Positions 23,613 to 35,677 of a stretch of DNA of 64,000 nt are shown one piece after another. Positions within the stretch are counted from its first letter, which is position 1. Every line of letters begins with the position of its first letter. The DNA comes from Haemonchus contortus (lineage: Eukaryota > Nematoda > Chromadorea > Rhabditida > Trichostrongylidae): the NCBI GenBank assembly GCA_000469685.2, contig LS997563.1, positions 6,758,437-6,822,436 on the forward strand, written 5' to 3'. The notes beneath the pieces were generated by a model. That model had not been told where the DNA came from. It saw nothing but the letters and a program-made list of their open reading frames with translations, and made no database searches. The translations under genes were made by a program, and so were the position numbers.

Positions 23613-26600
23613 ATGTCGAGCGCCAATTCTGTGGTGACTGTATTTCAAAACCTATTCTCAAATCATGGATCAACATTACTAAATATAATTCTAGTCGTTT
23701 CTACAATCGGTGGCCAGTCTGTAAGTATCCCTACTTTGTTTCCAAAGCTATGGAGCCTTGCAGTTATTCAGTATTTGATCTGGTACACGTTACTCTGTGG
23801 GTAGAGTATTGGACCTGGCTAATGTTGTTGTTTAGACGCTGCGTGTTAGGTGGAAACGGTCCACAAAGGGAAGCTACCAAATGGGGTTTTCCCAGTGACT
23901 GATTCCTTTCTGCACAATGGCCTGATTGTCACAGGGATGTATCTGGGACGTTTGAAAATGAGTTTCAATGGAAATGAGAGATCTGATATGATTTGGTCCG
24001 GAAATCAGAAAAAAGAGAAGGTTTGAACGACAGCTCATCATAAGCATCGATGCAGCCGTCTGAAACGTCCCTGCACGGAGCGATACTGTTGACTATGAAG
24101 GATTGACGGCACATCGGCAATATTTTTGACGCAGAGCCACATTCCACTACATCCAAATTGTACCCACGACTTTATGTAAGCGGAAAGACGGAGGAGATTA
24201 TGAAATATGTGGCATAATTATTCGAGAGTTTTCATAAAAAGGTTGGTAGGGGTCGGATCAGAGGTAGGAGTAGGCTACGGTAGGGCCAATTTAAAGGTGG
24301 CTGGAGGGTCCTATACAGAGAAATTAGAAATTAGAAATTCCTAGTAGAGCTATCCGACGAAGTAGACAAGTATGGCTGGTCTGATGATGAGAGCGGCGGA
24401 GGGAGAGAGTATGTTTAGACTTGGAGATTGGTTACGATTTTCTATCAATAATTCCCTCTCTTCCACAGTAACCCACAAGTGAAGAAATGCTTGAAGGGTC
24501 ATCTCTCTTTTATTGAAGACCTTTGAGAAGGAAGACAAGCCAAGCAATTTTCAATTAGAAGCTCCGATCTTTCAGATAATTCGCAAATTGACTTTCTCAT
24601 GTCCATGTGCATATCCGCTCAATGTTTACCATTCACTGGTATTTATCGTTGGTCCGGCAACTGCTTTATTTATCATCGGAATAGTTTTGAACACAACAAC
24701 ATGGAGAATTGTACACGGCACATGCTTCAGGTAGCAAATTATAACGACTAATCAAACTAATAAATGGATTACGTGAAAAATGTCTTACTACTAGGGTTTC
24801 GAATGCTCATTTGTTTGCCAGTACGGTTATTAACTGTTATCACATGCATGGCCCATCCTTTCAAAGGGATCGATCACTTATTTTTCATTGGTGATAGAGC
24901 GGCAGACGATTTGTATGATGGTAGACGAAGTTGGTGTTTTTCCCGGCCTAGTATTAGTTTCGTCTGCAACGGTTACCAGTATTATGGCCCCTGTGCGCTC
25001 TTCTCTCTTCAGTCTCCTTTTGTCCTGGTCGAATTCCCTCCAATTCAATCAACCTTCCAACCTCTCGATGTTTAAATCTTTTGAAAACTGCGAAAAATTG
25101 ATTTTTCGAGTAGAAATTCATCGGGAGAAGCAAAATCTCTTTGGTAGTCTTTCCATTAGTGTATTTAGGTGTAACTAACGAAAGTTATATGTGGTAGTAT
25201 CCAGCTTGCGCTTCTATTGTTATATAGTTTTGCATATAACTTGACTTTTTTTGTACATAAGTTTGTTGAAAAGAAGTTTAGAGTATCGGAAACTCGTCCC
25301 TCATGGTCGACATTGTGCACATCTTGGGTGGAAATAGTAGCGCAAGCGCTCCTAGCACCAGCCGCCTGGTTATTTGTGGTGTTCCTGGATGGAGGGTGAG
25401 TTCTATCCATTCCACTGCCTTAATTGTCGCTTCCGTGGTATTTATGAGGAGAGCAAAAGCATCTGTACACCAAAATTGAGTTGTAGTAGTGTTAAGTAGC
25501 GCTGTTATCATACTCATGACCATGAGATCGGAGCCAACGAAGTCTCTCCGAGCCTATCGTTTTGCCAGATGAATCCTATATCAAATTTATAGTCATTACA
25601 CGGGAGCTGATGCTGTGTACAACAATTCCAATTGATAGATGAACACGCGCTCTGGCAGTGGACAAAAAATAAATAAATAAACAACAAAAAACCTGCCTGT
25701 TGTGCTACCATAACTTCTTTGGGTCATTGCAGGTATTACCGTTGCCTAATGTCTCATAACTACTGTTCACTCAATACCGCTCATTTGTGTATGAACACCA
25801 CTCTACTCGACTACTATAGAAGCAGTGGAGATTTCGACGAAATGTCAGGCAATGGAAAGGTAAAGGGATTTCTAGCTCCCAAAAATGTGGGAGAGCTTGG
25901 TGGTTTAGTGCAAAGTGGCGCCCTGTCATACAAATGATTCAAGGATACTGAGCCAGCTAAGCCTTCCATCTCTCCGAGCTGGTTTATTGATACTAGGCTC
26001 GTGGCTTGAACATTGGCGGGTCACCTCAGGTCATTCTATAGGCCACATACATACGCATTCCAATCGTCACTACGATTTTGAAGGAAATCTAACGCAGGGC
26101 GCATCCTGTCACCCGGCTGATCATGCCGAAAGTGCTTAAATTGCCAATTCATTGTCTTTATATGATCGATCACTCTGATGGACATTTCAGTACTGTCCCC
26201 CGTGCATATGTAATTTGGAAGGCTGGGATGCTGCAAATCTGGAAGCTCAATCGCAAATCTACGCTTGGATTATTGTTGTGTTGTTCGGTGTCGGCACATT
26301 TCTCGGTTAGTGTTCTTCCTTTGCAAGAAAATTTATTGCATGCGATGAATTAGATTCGAAGTCTTCATTGCCCTTTCTCCAATTTTTTACCCATTTGGGT
26401 AACTTACTACTGAAGATCGAAGAAATCCCATTTTGAAGAAGCAGACTGAAAAGATGTTGTAAACTGTTGACGTACAACTCCTTTGAACCATTTGGATTAG
26501 TAAAGTAAGGCGTCAAGGGCCAGAGCGTTCATGAAGCCATCTAGAATGGTCCAAGGTCCTGTGCCAATTTTTTAATAATTTTTTTTAAGCATTACCATTA

Positions 26601-28297
26601 TGTAGGCAGTATTTTGAAAATTCTCAATCGTTATTATTTTAAGTAATCTGCGTTGTTCGAATGTGCGATAAGTACACGTACGTACAACATCAATATGTGG
26701 AAACGTACAAAAGTGAAGAGACAAATAAATTCGATAGCGTGGCCAGGGTGAGTTTTTCTGCTACCGAACACTTTTTTCAGAATTTCTCGAATTTTCAAAA
26801 AGGTCGATCAGTACCAACTATGAACTCCTCGTTTCATCTGCTTTTTTGCCATTCTGACATCGAACACTTCTCTCATCGGGCTCTGTTGTTCAATACCAGC
26901 CTGCCTCTTATGGGAATATGAAAATTTTTATGCTTCGGACAGCAGTCCGTTAGATTGATATAAATTTTAACCAAAATTGAATTTGAAAAAAGGAGTCCGA
27001 CGTTATGTGGCACGGCGGTTCCGTCAGTTAGCCTTCATACATTCTAATGTTTCCATTTTTTTGGAGTGGAAGAGACTGCAGGCTACCCTAGAGGGCCGTT
27101 TAAAATTGAAAGAATTTTTAGGGGTGTCTGTGACCAATATGTGCTTGGTCACTACAGTGAGACAATTAATTTTTGTAGGAACATGCCTCACAACTTGCCG
27201 AACGTAATGCACGTGCATTCTTCAATCAGAAGGATTGGACAAAGCGAGACTGGGATTGGGTTTCAGGTATCCTACTATGAAGTTATGCAGACCCACTCAA
27301 ACTGATTTACACGGAGCAGTGAAGATAGTCATCGTATGCTCGGGTTAGAGCTCCCATCTGGTACCAAACGTTGTCTTTGATGTCCCTATCCCTTCATGGG
27401 TAGGGACAACATTCGGTATCATATGAGAGCCCCAGTCTGAGATTAAGATAGTTAAAATTAGACTTTTTAGGTGTTGCCGAAATCAACAATCCTATGTTCG
27501 CAAGACTTCGACTTATAGCTGCAGAAAAGACGAAGACCACCATGTACACACCCCTTCAACTCTGGAATGATCACAAGGTTGAACTTTTCCACCAATTCAA
27601 TTCGAACTGACTTTTTCGTTCTAAGCTTCGTTTTTCAATGGATTGCACGTTCTGCGGCTTCATGTTCCAGCCTACCGGAACATGAAATGCACAGACGAAC
27701 GACGAAAAAGTCGTAATCAGTCTCCTTCTGTGGAGTCATAATAGCACCATGGGATGGGAGAACACGAACAGGGCGTAGGCACCCACATGAATAGTTCGTT
27801 AATTCATTCAGTTCTGATGTGCACCTAGCCTACTCGGCATCGATTTGTGCTTCTGTCCGAGAAGCTTTCCCATTTATGCCGCCTAGGTATTCTGGGTGGA
27901 ACTGTTCCGTTCTCTCATTAGACAAAAACTATTAGACCCGGTAATATTATAGCTGAGCGGGTTTGGTCCCTTTCCGCCCTTTTTCGAAGTTGCTCTAATA
28001 GACGAACTTCCTTGACCACTTGCAGTATGACCGGGGAAGAATCGTATTCCAGGGTCTTTGGTAACACGCTTCGTTCACTTTGAGAACGTTGCTTACCGAA
28101 TTGATTTTGAACGATGACCAGATAATTTCTCAAAATTTTCCTCGTATTCTCTTATCTAAGTTGATAAATTGCCATTTCAGGGCTACCGCATTCTACAACC
28201 AGAAGTGCTGGCCGTTGACGAGACCCAAGCGGCTGGTGTCATTGTCCCGGACGATTTAGCTGTTGGCAACAAGTACGATAGTCATGCTACTAACTGA
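23613..28297 (+). CDS. clhm-1: calcium homeostasis modulator (CALHM) family channel, CLHM-1-like
   Basis: Exons 23613-23720, 24576-24730, 25282-25395, 25733-25859, 26191-26305, 26644-26747, 27179-27266, 27471-27577 and 28181-28297 give about 344 residues, the usual size. Family landmarks in order: MSSANSVVTVFQNLFSNHGS, TM1 region LLNIILVVSTIGGQS, the FSCPCAYPLNVYHSLVF cysteine motif, TM2 with a TTTWR ending, TM3 ALLAPAAWLFVVFLDGG, an extracellular YYRCLMSH loop with an YCPPC motif, TM4 YAWIIVVLFGVGTFL, then the cytosolic helix RMCDKYTYVQHQYVETY and the QKDWTKRDWDWVS and MFARLRLIAAEKT blocks. CALHM proteins form large-pore, calcium- and voltage-gated plasma-membrane channels; C. elegans CLHM-1 acts in sensory neurons and muscle (known). 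All phases agree and no key cysteine is missing. Introns are longer than in neighbouring genes. Confidence 0.95.
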
Positions 28298-28332
28298 TTT
28301 TCTTTAAGATACTCCATTTTGAACTTTACTGG

Positions 28333-28374
28333 TTTCGATGTCTGTGATACTTGTGATATTGTGGCTTTAAGCTT
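28333..28374 (+). repeat. 42-bp direct repeat, unit 1
   Basis: Begins TTTCGATGTCTGTGATAC and ends GGCTTTAAGCTT. An identical copy lies at 28526-28567, 193 bp downstream, just after the clhm-1 stop. Confidence 0.95.
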
Positions 28375-28525
28375 CTAATGTGTATATATAGAATTGTGTG
28401 GCAGCTACACTTTTAGTAAGTAAATAGCATAGTCCGGTAATTGGTTAATTGCCAATGTTTTCTAGCTTTTCTATAGTATTGAGTGGTAGTTGCTTTTGCA
28501 TAATAGAGCTCGCTGAATCGTTGAA

Positions 28526-28567
28526 TTTCGATGTCTGTGATACTTGTGATATTGTGGCTTTAAGCTT
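28526..28567 (+). repeat. 42-bp direct repeat, unit 2
   Basis: Identical to 28333-28374 over all 42 bases. The sequence between the two units differs, so this is a dispersed short duplication, not a tandem array. Confidence 0.95.
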
Positions 28568-29620
28568 AAATCGATAGAATAACTGGTCGCAGCAAACCAA
28601 AAAAAGAAGAGAGGTATTCCGTGAAAGTCAACTCAACGTAGATCTAGGAGATGGACTCACCATCTTAAGAAAACGATGAGGTCAATTCCCCTGTATGGGT
28701 TGATTGGATAGCTTTTAGATTAAAAATTTTCACTTTCATTGGGGGCATTTTGAATTCTGCCCATTTTATAGCTGTCCGTAAATGCTGGCGCCACAGTGAC
28801 ACAGTGGAGTCGGAGCGTCGGAGGAGCATGTACACGCAAGGGACGAGATTTTGTCGGAATCGGATTAATTTAGTCATTCTTTCAAGGCTCGTTAGTGAGT
28901 TTAAGCCTTGCAGACGTGGCACTACGAGTTTCACTTTAATCCTTTCAATATGACAGTGTTGAAAAGTTTTCCTAACTAGGCATTCTGACATTCTCACAAC
29001 TGACTTGCTTAAAACGGGAACGTCGGGAAAGTGGGAGAAGGATCCTCACTCTCCTCCAGTCCTGGCAATCCAATTTGCGCTTGTACCACCGGTACGATCC
29101 TCCTAGGCTCTTTCTCAAGTACACCATTTTATACCTAAGTTACCCAAAAGGTGTATGGGGCAAGGGAAAAAAGGTGCCCACAACTCTTCTGCTGACTCTA
29201 TTACTGAAAACCAGCTTCCTAAAGCTGTCAAAGATAAACCGGCGAACTTTTACTGTAAAGCTAGCCAGAACCTAGAGTCGCTACTAAACGAGCCAAGATC
29301 AACCTCTCAAAAAGTTCCCTTACCGTAATATAGCCTTTAGTTGGATCAATTTAGAGATGGCTCTAAGATCAATTCGAAAATGAGGATTTTCACATATGTC
29401 CAGAGCGTTTTCAAGTGATCATCAGTTCGAGATGGAGGTCAAAACCGTGGCGCACCCCAAGCGTATCGAACAAGAGTACAAATGCTCATCGGTGTGACAA
29501 TACATCTTCATTTCATAGAGAAATTTCATTGAAACAAGAAGTGAAATGACAGTTCGCTGTAAATAAATGTAAATATAAATATATAAATACACAAACATCT
29601 TTCAGTAATTTCATATAGCA

Positions 29621-32600
29621 TCAGTTTCCGAATCGAACAACCTTACTTTTCGAGCTAGACATGCTGAATAATAAGAGGATCACTATCGCCAGCAAAACAG
29701 AGACGACCACCAGAGCAGCTATCATCAGTGAGTAGTGGAGTGGTGTGACGCATTTGGACGAGGTTTCAGAAGATTTGCTTTCTGGAATGGGAAGATTCGA
29801 ATTCGGGGAAATTGAGGAATGAAATGGAAATGCGGAATTGGAATTTGATTTGAGGACTAAATATTATGGTCTCTGAAGAGCAACAAATCACAAAATTATC
29901 AAAAACCTCTTCACCGTAGCCGTCTAAACGGCTTTTCGCGTCGAACGTCAATCGAACCTGTGGTCAGGTACTGTACAGCTGAGCTCCCAGCTGTATTATA
30001 GAAACCCATCGCCTACCTGCCAACGACTGGATTCAGTGCCAAACATATTTGCTGAAACCTAAGGTCCGAAAAGCAGAAGTACTGAGAAGAGGTCTAACCG
30101 AAGTCGTCGGTCATAATAAAATTCGTAGGATTTTTGCCATTTGTACCTAACTAATAGGTGAGCCAGTGAGGTTACTCAAAGAGAGTCCTGAGAAGAGTTC
30201 GAAGAGTACGCTTCTGATGGATCGGGCTTTTTAAAAGCCTCAAGGATTATGAAAAAAGAGAACAGTGTATGCTTAGGACATGTTTCAGACGTTCTGTTCT
30301 CCTTTTCCGGGCCCTTGTTAAATATTTGCTTCCCAGATCAGATTTCCTTGGCCCCTCTTCCGCTGTCTTAGACTTCACCTGACGAAGACGATCGCCAAGT
30401 TCACTTGACGGTCGATATGCGTGATCGTCGGAATCTATCCGGTTGCTAGTAGAAAGGATCCACTTGAATACACCCACACACACGTTTCTATACCACTGGA
30501 TTCACTTCAGGTTATTTCATTCCGGTTCATGAGAATATGAAAATGACAGCATCTACACTTGATATATTCTTTTTTGCCCGGAACACTGGCACATGGATCG
30601 AAGCAAACGATGCTTTTTCAGAACGATTCGATTTTCTGCCGATGAGCAACGAATAACATTTCCACCTTCAAGAATGCCGTCGGAAAGGAGAAGGGGAGAG
30701 CTGGTTGGGGAGAATTTTCAGGTAGGGAATAAAGGTGTCGGAGAGGGTGGGCGGAAGATGGGGTGATAGAGGACGGAAGGATTGTTACGGAAATACATAC
30801 AAAAATGTCGAATGAACACCAGTATACCGAACTTGGATGGGTACATAAGCAGAATCCGAAGAGAAAGAATTTTGTAAAGCCTCGAGAAGCTGTTAGGCCT
30901 ATGGCTAGAGACATAAAAGGATCGAACTCACCAAAGTACATGACATCCTCGGGCGAGTCAAGTACCCTCAACTCGCCGACCAAATCCACTTCCGGATAAC
31001 CCTTTGATGTGGAGAATCGGGCTTCGGACAGTTCACGGCGATTTCGTGGTGAATCATATCTGAAAACGGATGCGTATAAGAATTCACCGAAACCAATTCC
31101 AAAACAGGGTATGAGATTTTCCCCGAATATTTTTCCCATTAGTCGACCCACTAGCGACCAATTACCAAATTTCTATGAAATTCCGCAATTTCTGTTACGG
31201 CCTTGGAACAATAGGTGGCTTTATTCTTGGGCCTCCCACTCTGTACAGAATAGTAAACTAGAAAGTTACAAATTAGGCTTACGGTCCATAGATTCGCTAC
31301 GTATTCAGCAGTAAAATCTTGATCGTACTGAGAACAAATAATTAGCTTACCCGTATCCATAATAGATGCTACCGATAGTGGTATTTTGCTTAAAATCGTT
31401 TTCGGGTTTACTAGCTGGCGGCCGTACATCATCAGGAAACTCTTGAACACCCTCATCGACCGAATTGGAGCCTGGCCTGAAAAAATCCGTCATATTTGGC
31501 TTTTTCGTAAGCATTGCTTGCTTCACAAACAACTACTGATTGAAAGCAGATTTCAAAGGGTTTTTTGAGACCTCTCGGAAGATCGGACCGATTTGATGGA
31601 GGCATGTCCCTTCAACGTATATAAATCGCATACTGAGGGAATGTCAAGATTACTGTGCATTCAGTGAGTGCGGCAAGATACTAGTCGATAGCTATCAGAT
31701 AAGTATAGACATCCGGCGACGTAGTAAGCACGAAAAACAGCTAGGTATAGGAGCTTTGAAACCCAGAGAATGCCGAGTTATTCAGGCTTGCTCATTGCCC
31801 ATTAAGGCTCACCACTGACATCAAATTGATAACAAAGGACAAATATAGAATTGAAAATCCGATAAATGACGAACTCTTCAAGTGTCATGATCTTCCTCAC
31901 GTCACTGCGAGGCGGTTCACGCAAAGCTTTGGCTTGCAGAAGTCGTTGCTCAAAAGTGGGACACGTCGTCGGTGGCTGTAATGAAAGATCAAATAAAACT
32001 TTCTCGTCAGCTCACTAACGACACCAGCAGAAATAATCAAAAAGGTTAGAGGTATTCACTCAAATAATTATGGTAGGGGCAATTTGAAAAATAACCTGAA
32101 GATACCCAAATCCGATTACAAGGGCTTGGAAAACACAACCCAAGCAACTAACGGTCCCGCCAACAAAGCAAAAGGTCTGCGCAGTGGGCGGAGCGTTCTG
32201 TGAGTGGGCGTTGCCCCCTATGAAAATTCACACCTGTTTTTAAGATGGCTCTAGACAGGAAAAAGTGCTAACAACAAGCAGTGTTTAGAGCATTTCGAGC
32301 ACGCAAGAAAGGTGTGATAGCAGTCTTCTGGATAGGCCTCGAGGGGCTTACTCGGAACAGAGAAAAGACGAGAAATAGTATTAGTGAGACTTTGGAATAT
32401 GGCTCACAAATGACATTCAGGTGCTCCTTTCAAAATTATCTATGATTCTATTTGGACACATTTGTAGATAACCATAGGATTACTGTAGTAATTTGAGAAC
32501 TGAATGATCATCAGCTGAACTACATGAGTTGAAGCTTTCATATCTATTAAGTTGAGCAGTTGAACGAAGCCAGCCCCTGCTTGCCAGCCTTAATTTTATT

Positions 32601-33351
32601 TTTCATTATAATTATTGACTTACCGTCAGTTTTTTGCACTCGTCACTTTGTAGACAAATTCGAATTTGACAAATAAAACGTGTGACAGTTTTACGAGCGA
32701 ATTTGAACACGTGTGTCTCCTGAAATGTTCCAGTCATAGAGAGTCCTTCAATTGCTAACCGATTTTTAATATAAGTCAGAAAATAATATCGCAAAAGTGA
32801 TATTTGCAATATACAAAAATTTACCTAAATTCAAATTTAAATTTCACATAAATTTTATCTCCTGCTTCAATTAGGTTTGTGAACCTAACCCGACAATCGA
32901 TCGATATATCGATTTTTCATCTATGACTCAAAATATACCAAGTATAAATTGGAGCTTCAGGAAAACTGACAAATTGGCATAGTTAGTAGGATACTAATGA
33001 GAACGACGGCAAAAACCTGCGGGGGCAATTGACTGTAGGATACCCATTCCTCATACTGTATTCCCTCCCTAGGACTACTGTAACCTAATGAGGAGCCATC
33101 CTCTAAAGCCGTTTTCCGACTCTGTTTTCTTGTTTATAAAGATGATAAAGAATCTGTTTACATTGGCGCACCTGAAAAGCAGTTGTTAGGTCTTCACTGT
33201 ATTCCGGTGTAGCCATGATGTACTGATCTACTCCACATCTGAAATGGTGAAAGACTGACAAAATGGAACTTCAGATGCTCATCAAGAATAAACAAATAAA
33301 CAAATCCCAATTGGCAAACTACTACTTGACAGCAGTAACAGCAGCAGCAGC

Positions 33352-33402
<51 letters not shown>

Positions 33403-35677
33403 ACTAACAACAAAAATAAGAACAAATATGGTGTATCAACGAGGAAAGCCCCATTCTCTTTTGAGAAGGAAAAGCTCCAACAAGCCTCTACAGCTTGCCG
33501 AAGGTAACGAAGAGGGTCTTCGAAGCCAGAGAATTTGATTACAGGGATTTGAGCCTAATCTGATCGGATAAGTGTAACCAGTTGTTCTACCCTCAGTTCA
33601 CAGTGACAGGCCCATGGACCTCATTCGCCTTCGGATCAAGAGCTATGGTCACTCACTCAATAAACATCGGGTTTCTGCTATCTATACTGGTTATGTTTAG
33701 TGTTTACCTACCCATTTTGATCAATAACCAGTATTCGATCGCCTTGCCCATCTTCAACAAAGCAGTTTTGAACGAGAATGCCGAAGTTCTCTGAAATTCT
33801 TCAGAATTAGCTGAATGCCCACTACAGTTGGAACACGGCCTCACCTCCAGGACACCGCCATACGTGGTAGACACTTTCGCCGACGGAAGCAAACCGGACC
33901 TCTGGTCCACTTTCCGATCCTTTGCGTATGGTGTAGGAGCACTTAGGCATCTTTTGCACGTCAAATTGTGGAGCCAGTTCGGTTGGGAGTGAATCGCTGT
34001 AGTGGAATTGATAAAGTTGTAATGATTGGGTAGGTGTTTAGCAGGTGTCCTGATCAGCGGCGAATCTTTGCTAGCTGTCTCACTGGGCAGCATGTACTAG
34101 TTAGTTGTCTTACCGCGCGGAAGGCCGTTTAGCCATCCAACGCGACGAGCAGGAAGGTGGATCACATAGGCCCCTTATTTGGAGCAATCGTTATCATTGA
34201 GGTAAGCACTATCTGGGAGGGACCCGCCGATACCAATGCGCCGCACGTGGACCAAATGTCCCAACCCACTCCTTTCTTTCTTATCTTCGCTGAGCCTAAA
34301 CTCTCCTTTCGACCAGTCAAAATGAATTCTTTCATGAGAACCGCTGAAGGAATGTTAACCAACCTGATATCCAGTGTTGACTCAAAGTCGTCAAGTACTT
34401 GACTTTGTACGTAAACGCACTGAGCACAGTAATTTCGATCCGATTCAGTAACGAACAACGGATGTAATTGGACAGAGATGCATACTCGCTGGATGACTCC
34501 TGACGGATTGTCCTTAACAAGAAATTTGGACAAATTGTATCTCATAACCTTCATGGTTCTGACCGATAAATCAATACCAGCACAACCCTGCTTACGATAT
34601 ACACCTGATTCTTACAGTAGCCTTGCCGTGAGATAAAACGTAGTGGGTGCAGGGCTTTCACGGACAACATGGTTCGTTCTACGACATAAATTCCTGGGGG
34701 ACGGAACATTCACCCAGAACTGAATGGACGCGGCAAATCGCGCAGCGAGATTCGTGGCGCTTAGGACGACTTTGGCACCTATCATTGGGGTGCAAACTTG
34801 AAGTAGAGTACATTAGTATGGTCAGATGACCGTACTAATCGATTCCACTTCAAAATTGGGCCCCAATGATAGGCGCTAAAGTCGTTTGAACCACCACGAA
34901 CTTCGTCGCGCGATTTGCCGCGTCCATCCAGCTCTGGGTGAATGTACCCATACCCTAAATTCCTTTCGATGAACGGACTAATGGCATCCCATCTCACTGG
35001 GTACGCTTCGAAAAAAGGAGGTTTTGGATAAGATCAAGGACCGTGAATGCTCTTGGGTTGTGTTGGTTCGTTCTTGGGCTACAACTAGACATTCGAGCTA
35101 GGACTTGATTGCTAAAGAAGCTGAGTATCCGTTCCGAACCTTCGTTTTCATGCGGATGGTAAGCAGTTTTTATCAGAATCTTACCGTTTTTTCGGTGCTC
35201 ATACCACATTTTCCATGCCTCAGCGCCACTTTGTTCATGTTACGTGACGAACAGTCGGGATCATCAGCAAAATCGTCAGCGTAGATATGAGATGGGTTCG
35301 ATGACGAAGTTTTTATCTGAAAACGTCTACTCAATCATGGAAATTGACAAAGAGCCAAGGTAATTGTCTGGAAAGGTCAGTTTAGGTGCGAACTCTGCAG
35401 TAACCACTCTGCCAACTGGGGAAGCAAAAGTACATATACGGCCAGCCTGCCAAGGCCCAAAGTCGTAGTTTCAAAAAAAGTTTTCACCACACCCACAAAT
35501 TCACAAACGGCTTGAAAAAGACGGAAGAGCAGCCGATACATGAGAGAATCTTGAGCTTACCTTGATAACGATTCTCTCCGGTTCACAGAGTACCAATGGA
35601 GGATCAACGATCTCATTTGGGTATTTTACTCCCACAGAAATTTGCCATAACATCAATGAGATCACCACAAGCTCCAT
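29621..35677 (-). CDS. membrane-anchored ZP-domain (cuticlin-like) protein
   Basis: Exons in transcript order 35677-35561, 35316-35185, 34512-34364, 33238-33172, 32719-32624, 31975-31813, 31471-31351, 31059-30932, 30434-30379, 29957-29915 and 29781-29621 give about 410 residues. It starts with a signal peptide (MELVVISLMLWQISVG) after an acceptor-like TGATTCAG. The ZP module follows: PLVLCEPERIVIKI, YADDFADDPDCSSR, VALRHGKCGMSTEKT, VCISVQLHP, then the C-terminal half RFICQIRICLQSDECKKLT, the exon order and cysteine spacing of worm cuticlins. A furin-type site RNRR lies at about residues 287-290, before a hydrophilic region. A single TM (about 376-398) and a short basic tail (SSSKSKVVRFGN) finish it. 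Such proteins are cleaved and polymerise in the apical matrix or cuticle (known). Exons 7, 9, 10 and 11 use acceptors or donors picked by phase and are the least certain. No close family member named. Confidence 0.85.
33336..33401 (+). repeat. (CAA/CAG)n trinucleotide repeat
   Basis: A short CAG run followed by about 17 CAA units inside the ZP-gene intron 33239-34363. It creates an artificial poly-threonine frame on the plus strand. Confidence 0.95.
34690..34963. mobile_element. MITE-like palindromic element
   Basis: Two arms of about 130 bp (34690-34820 and 34831-34963) are imperfect inverted copies. Left CATTCACCCAGAACTG, GGACGCGGCAAATCGCGC and CCTATCATTGGGG recur as their reverse complements in the right arm. 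The spacer is about 10 bp. No protein is encoded. It lies in the large intron 34513-35184 of the ZP gene. The form is that of a foldback or MITE-type element; family unknown. Confidence 0.75.

Larger units (their letters stand above)
28298..29620. other. spacer between convergent clhm-1 and ZP-protein genes
   Basis: 1.3 kb between two 3' ends. It contains an exact 42-bp direct repeat (28333-28374 and 28526-28567) and AT-rich sequence near 29560-29600. I see no coding exon. Confidence 0.5.

Noticed and set aside
30618..31151. 177-codon frame on the minus strand
   Set aside because: It is ZP-gene exon 30932-31059 plus flanking intron translation; only that part fits the gene's phase.
31279..31330. 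Exon candidate on the minus strand reading YDQDFTAEYVANLWT in the ZP gene
   Set aside because: In the phase left by the preceding exon it runs into a stop; skipping to 31059 keeps the frame and yields the RNRR site.
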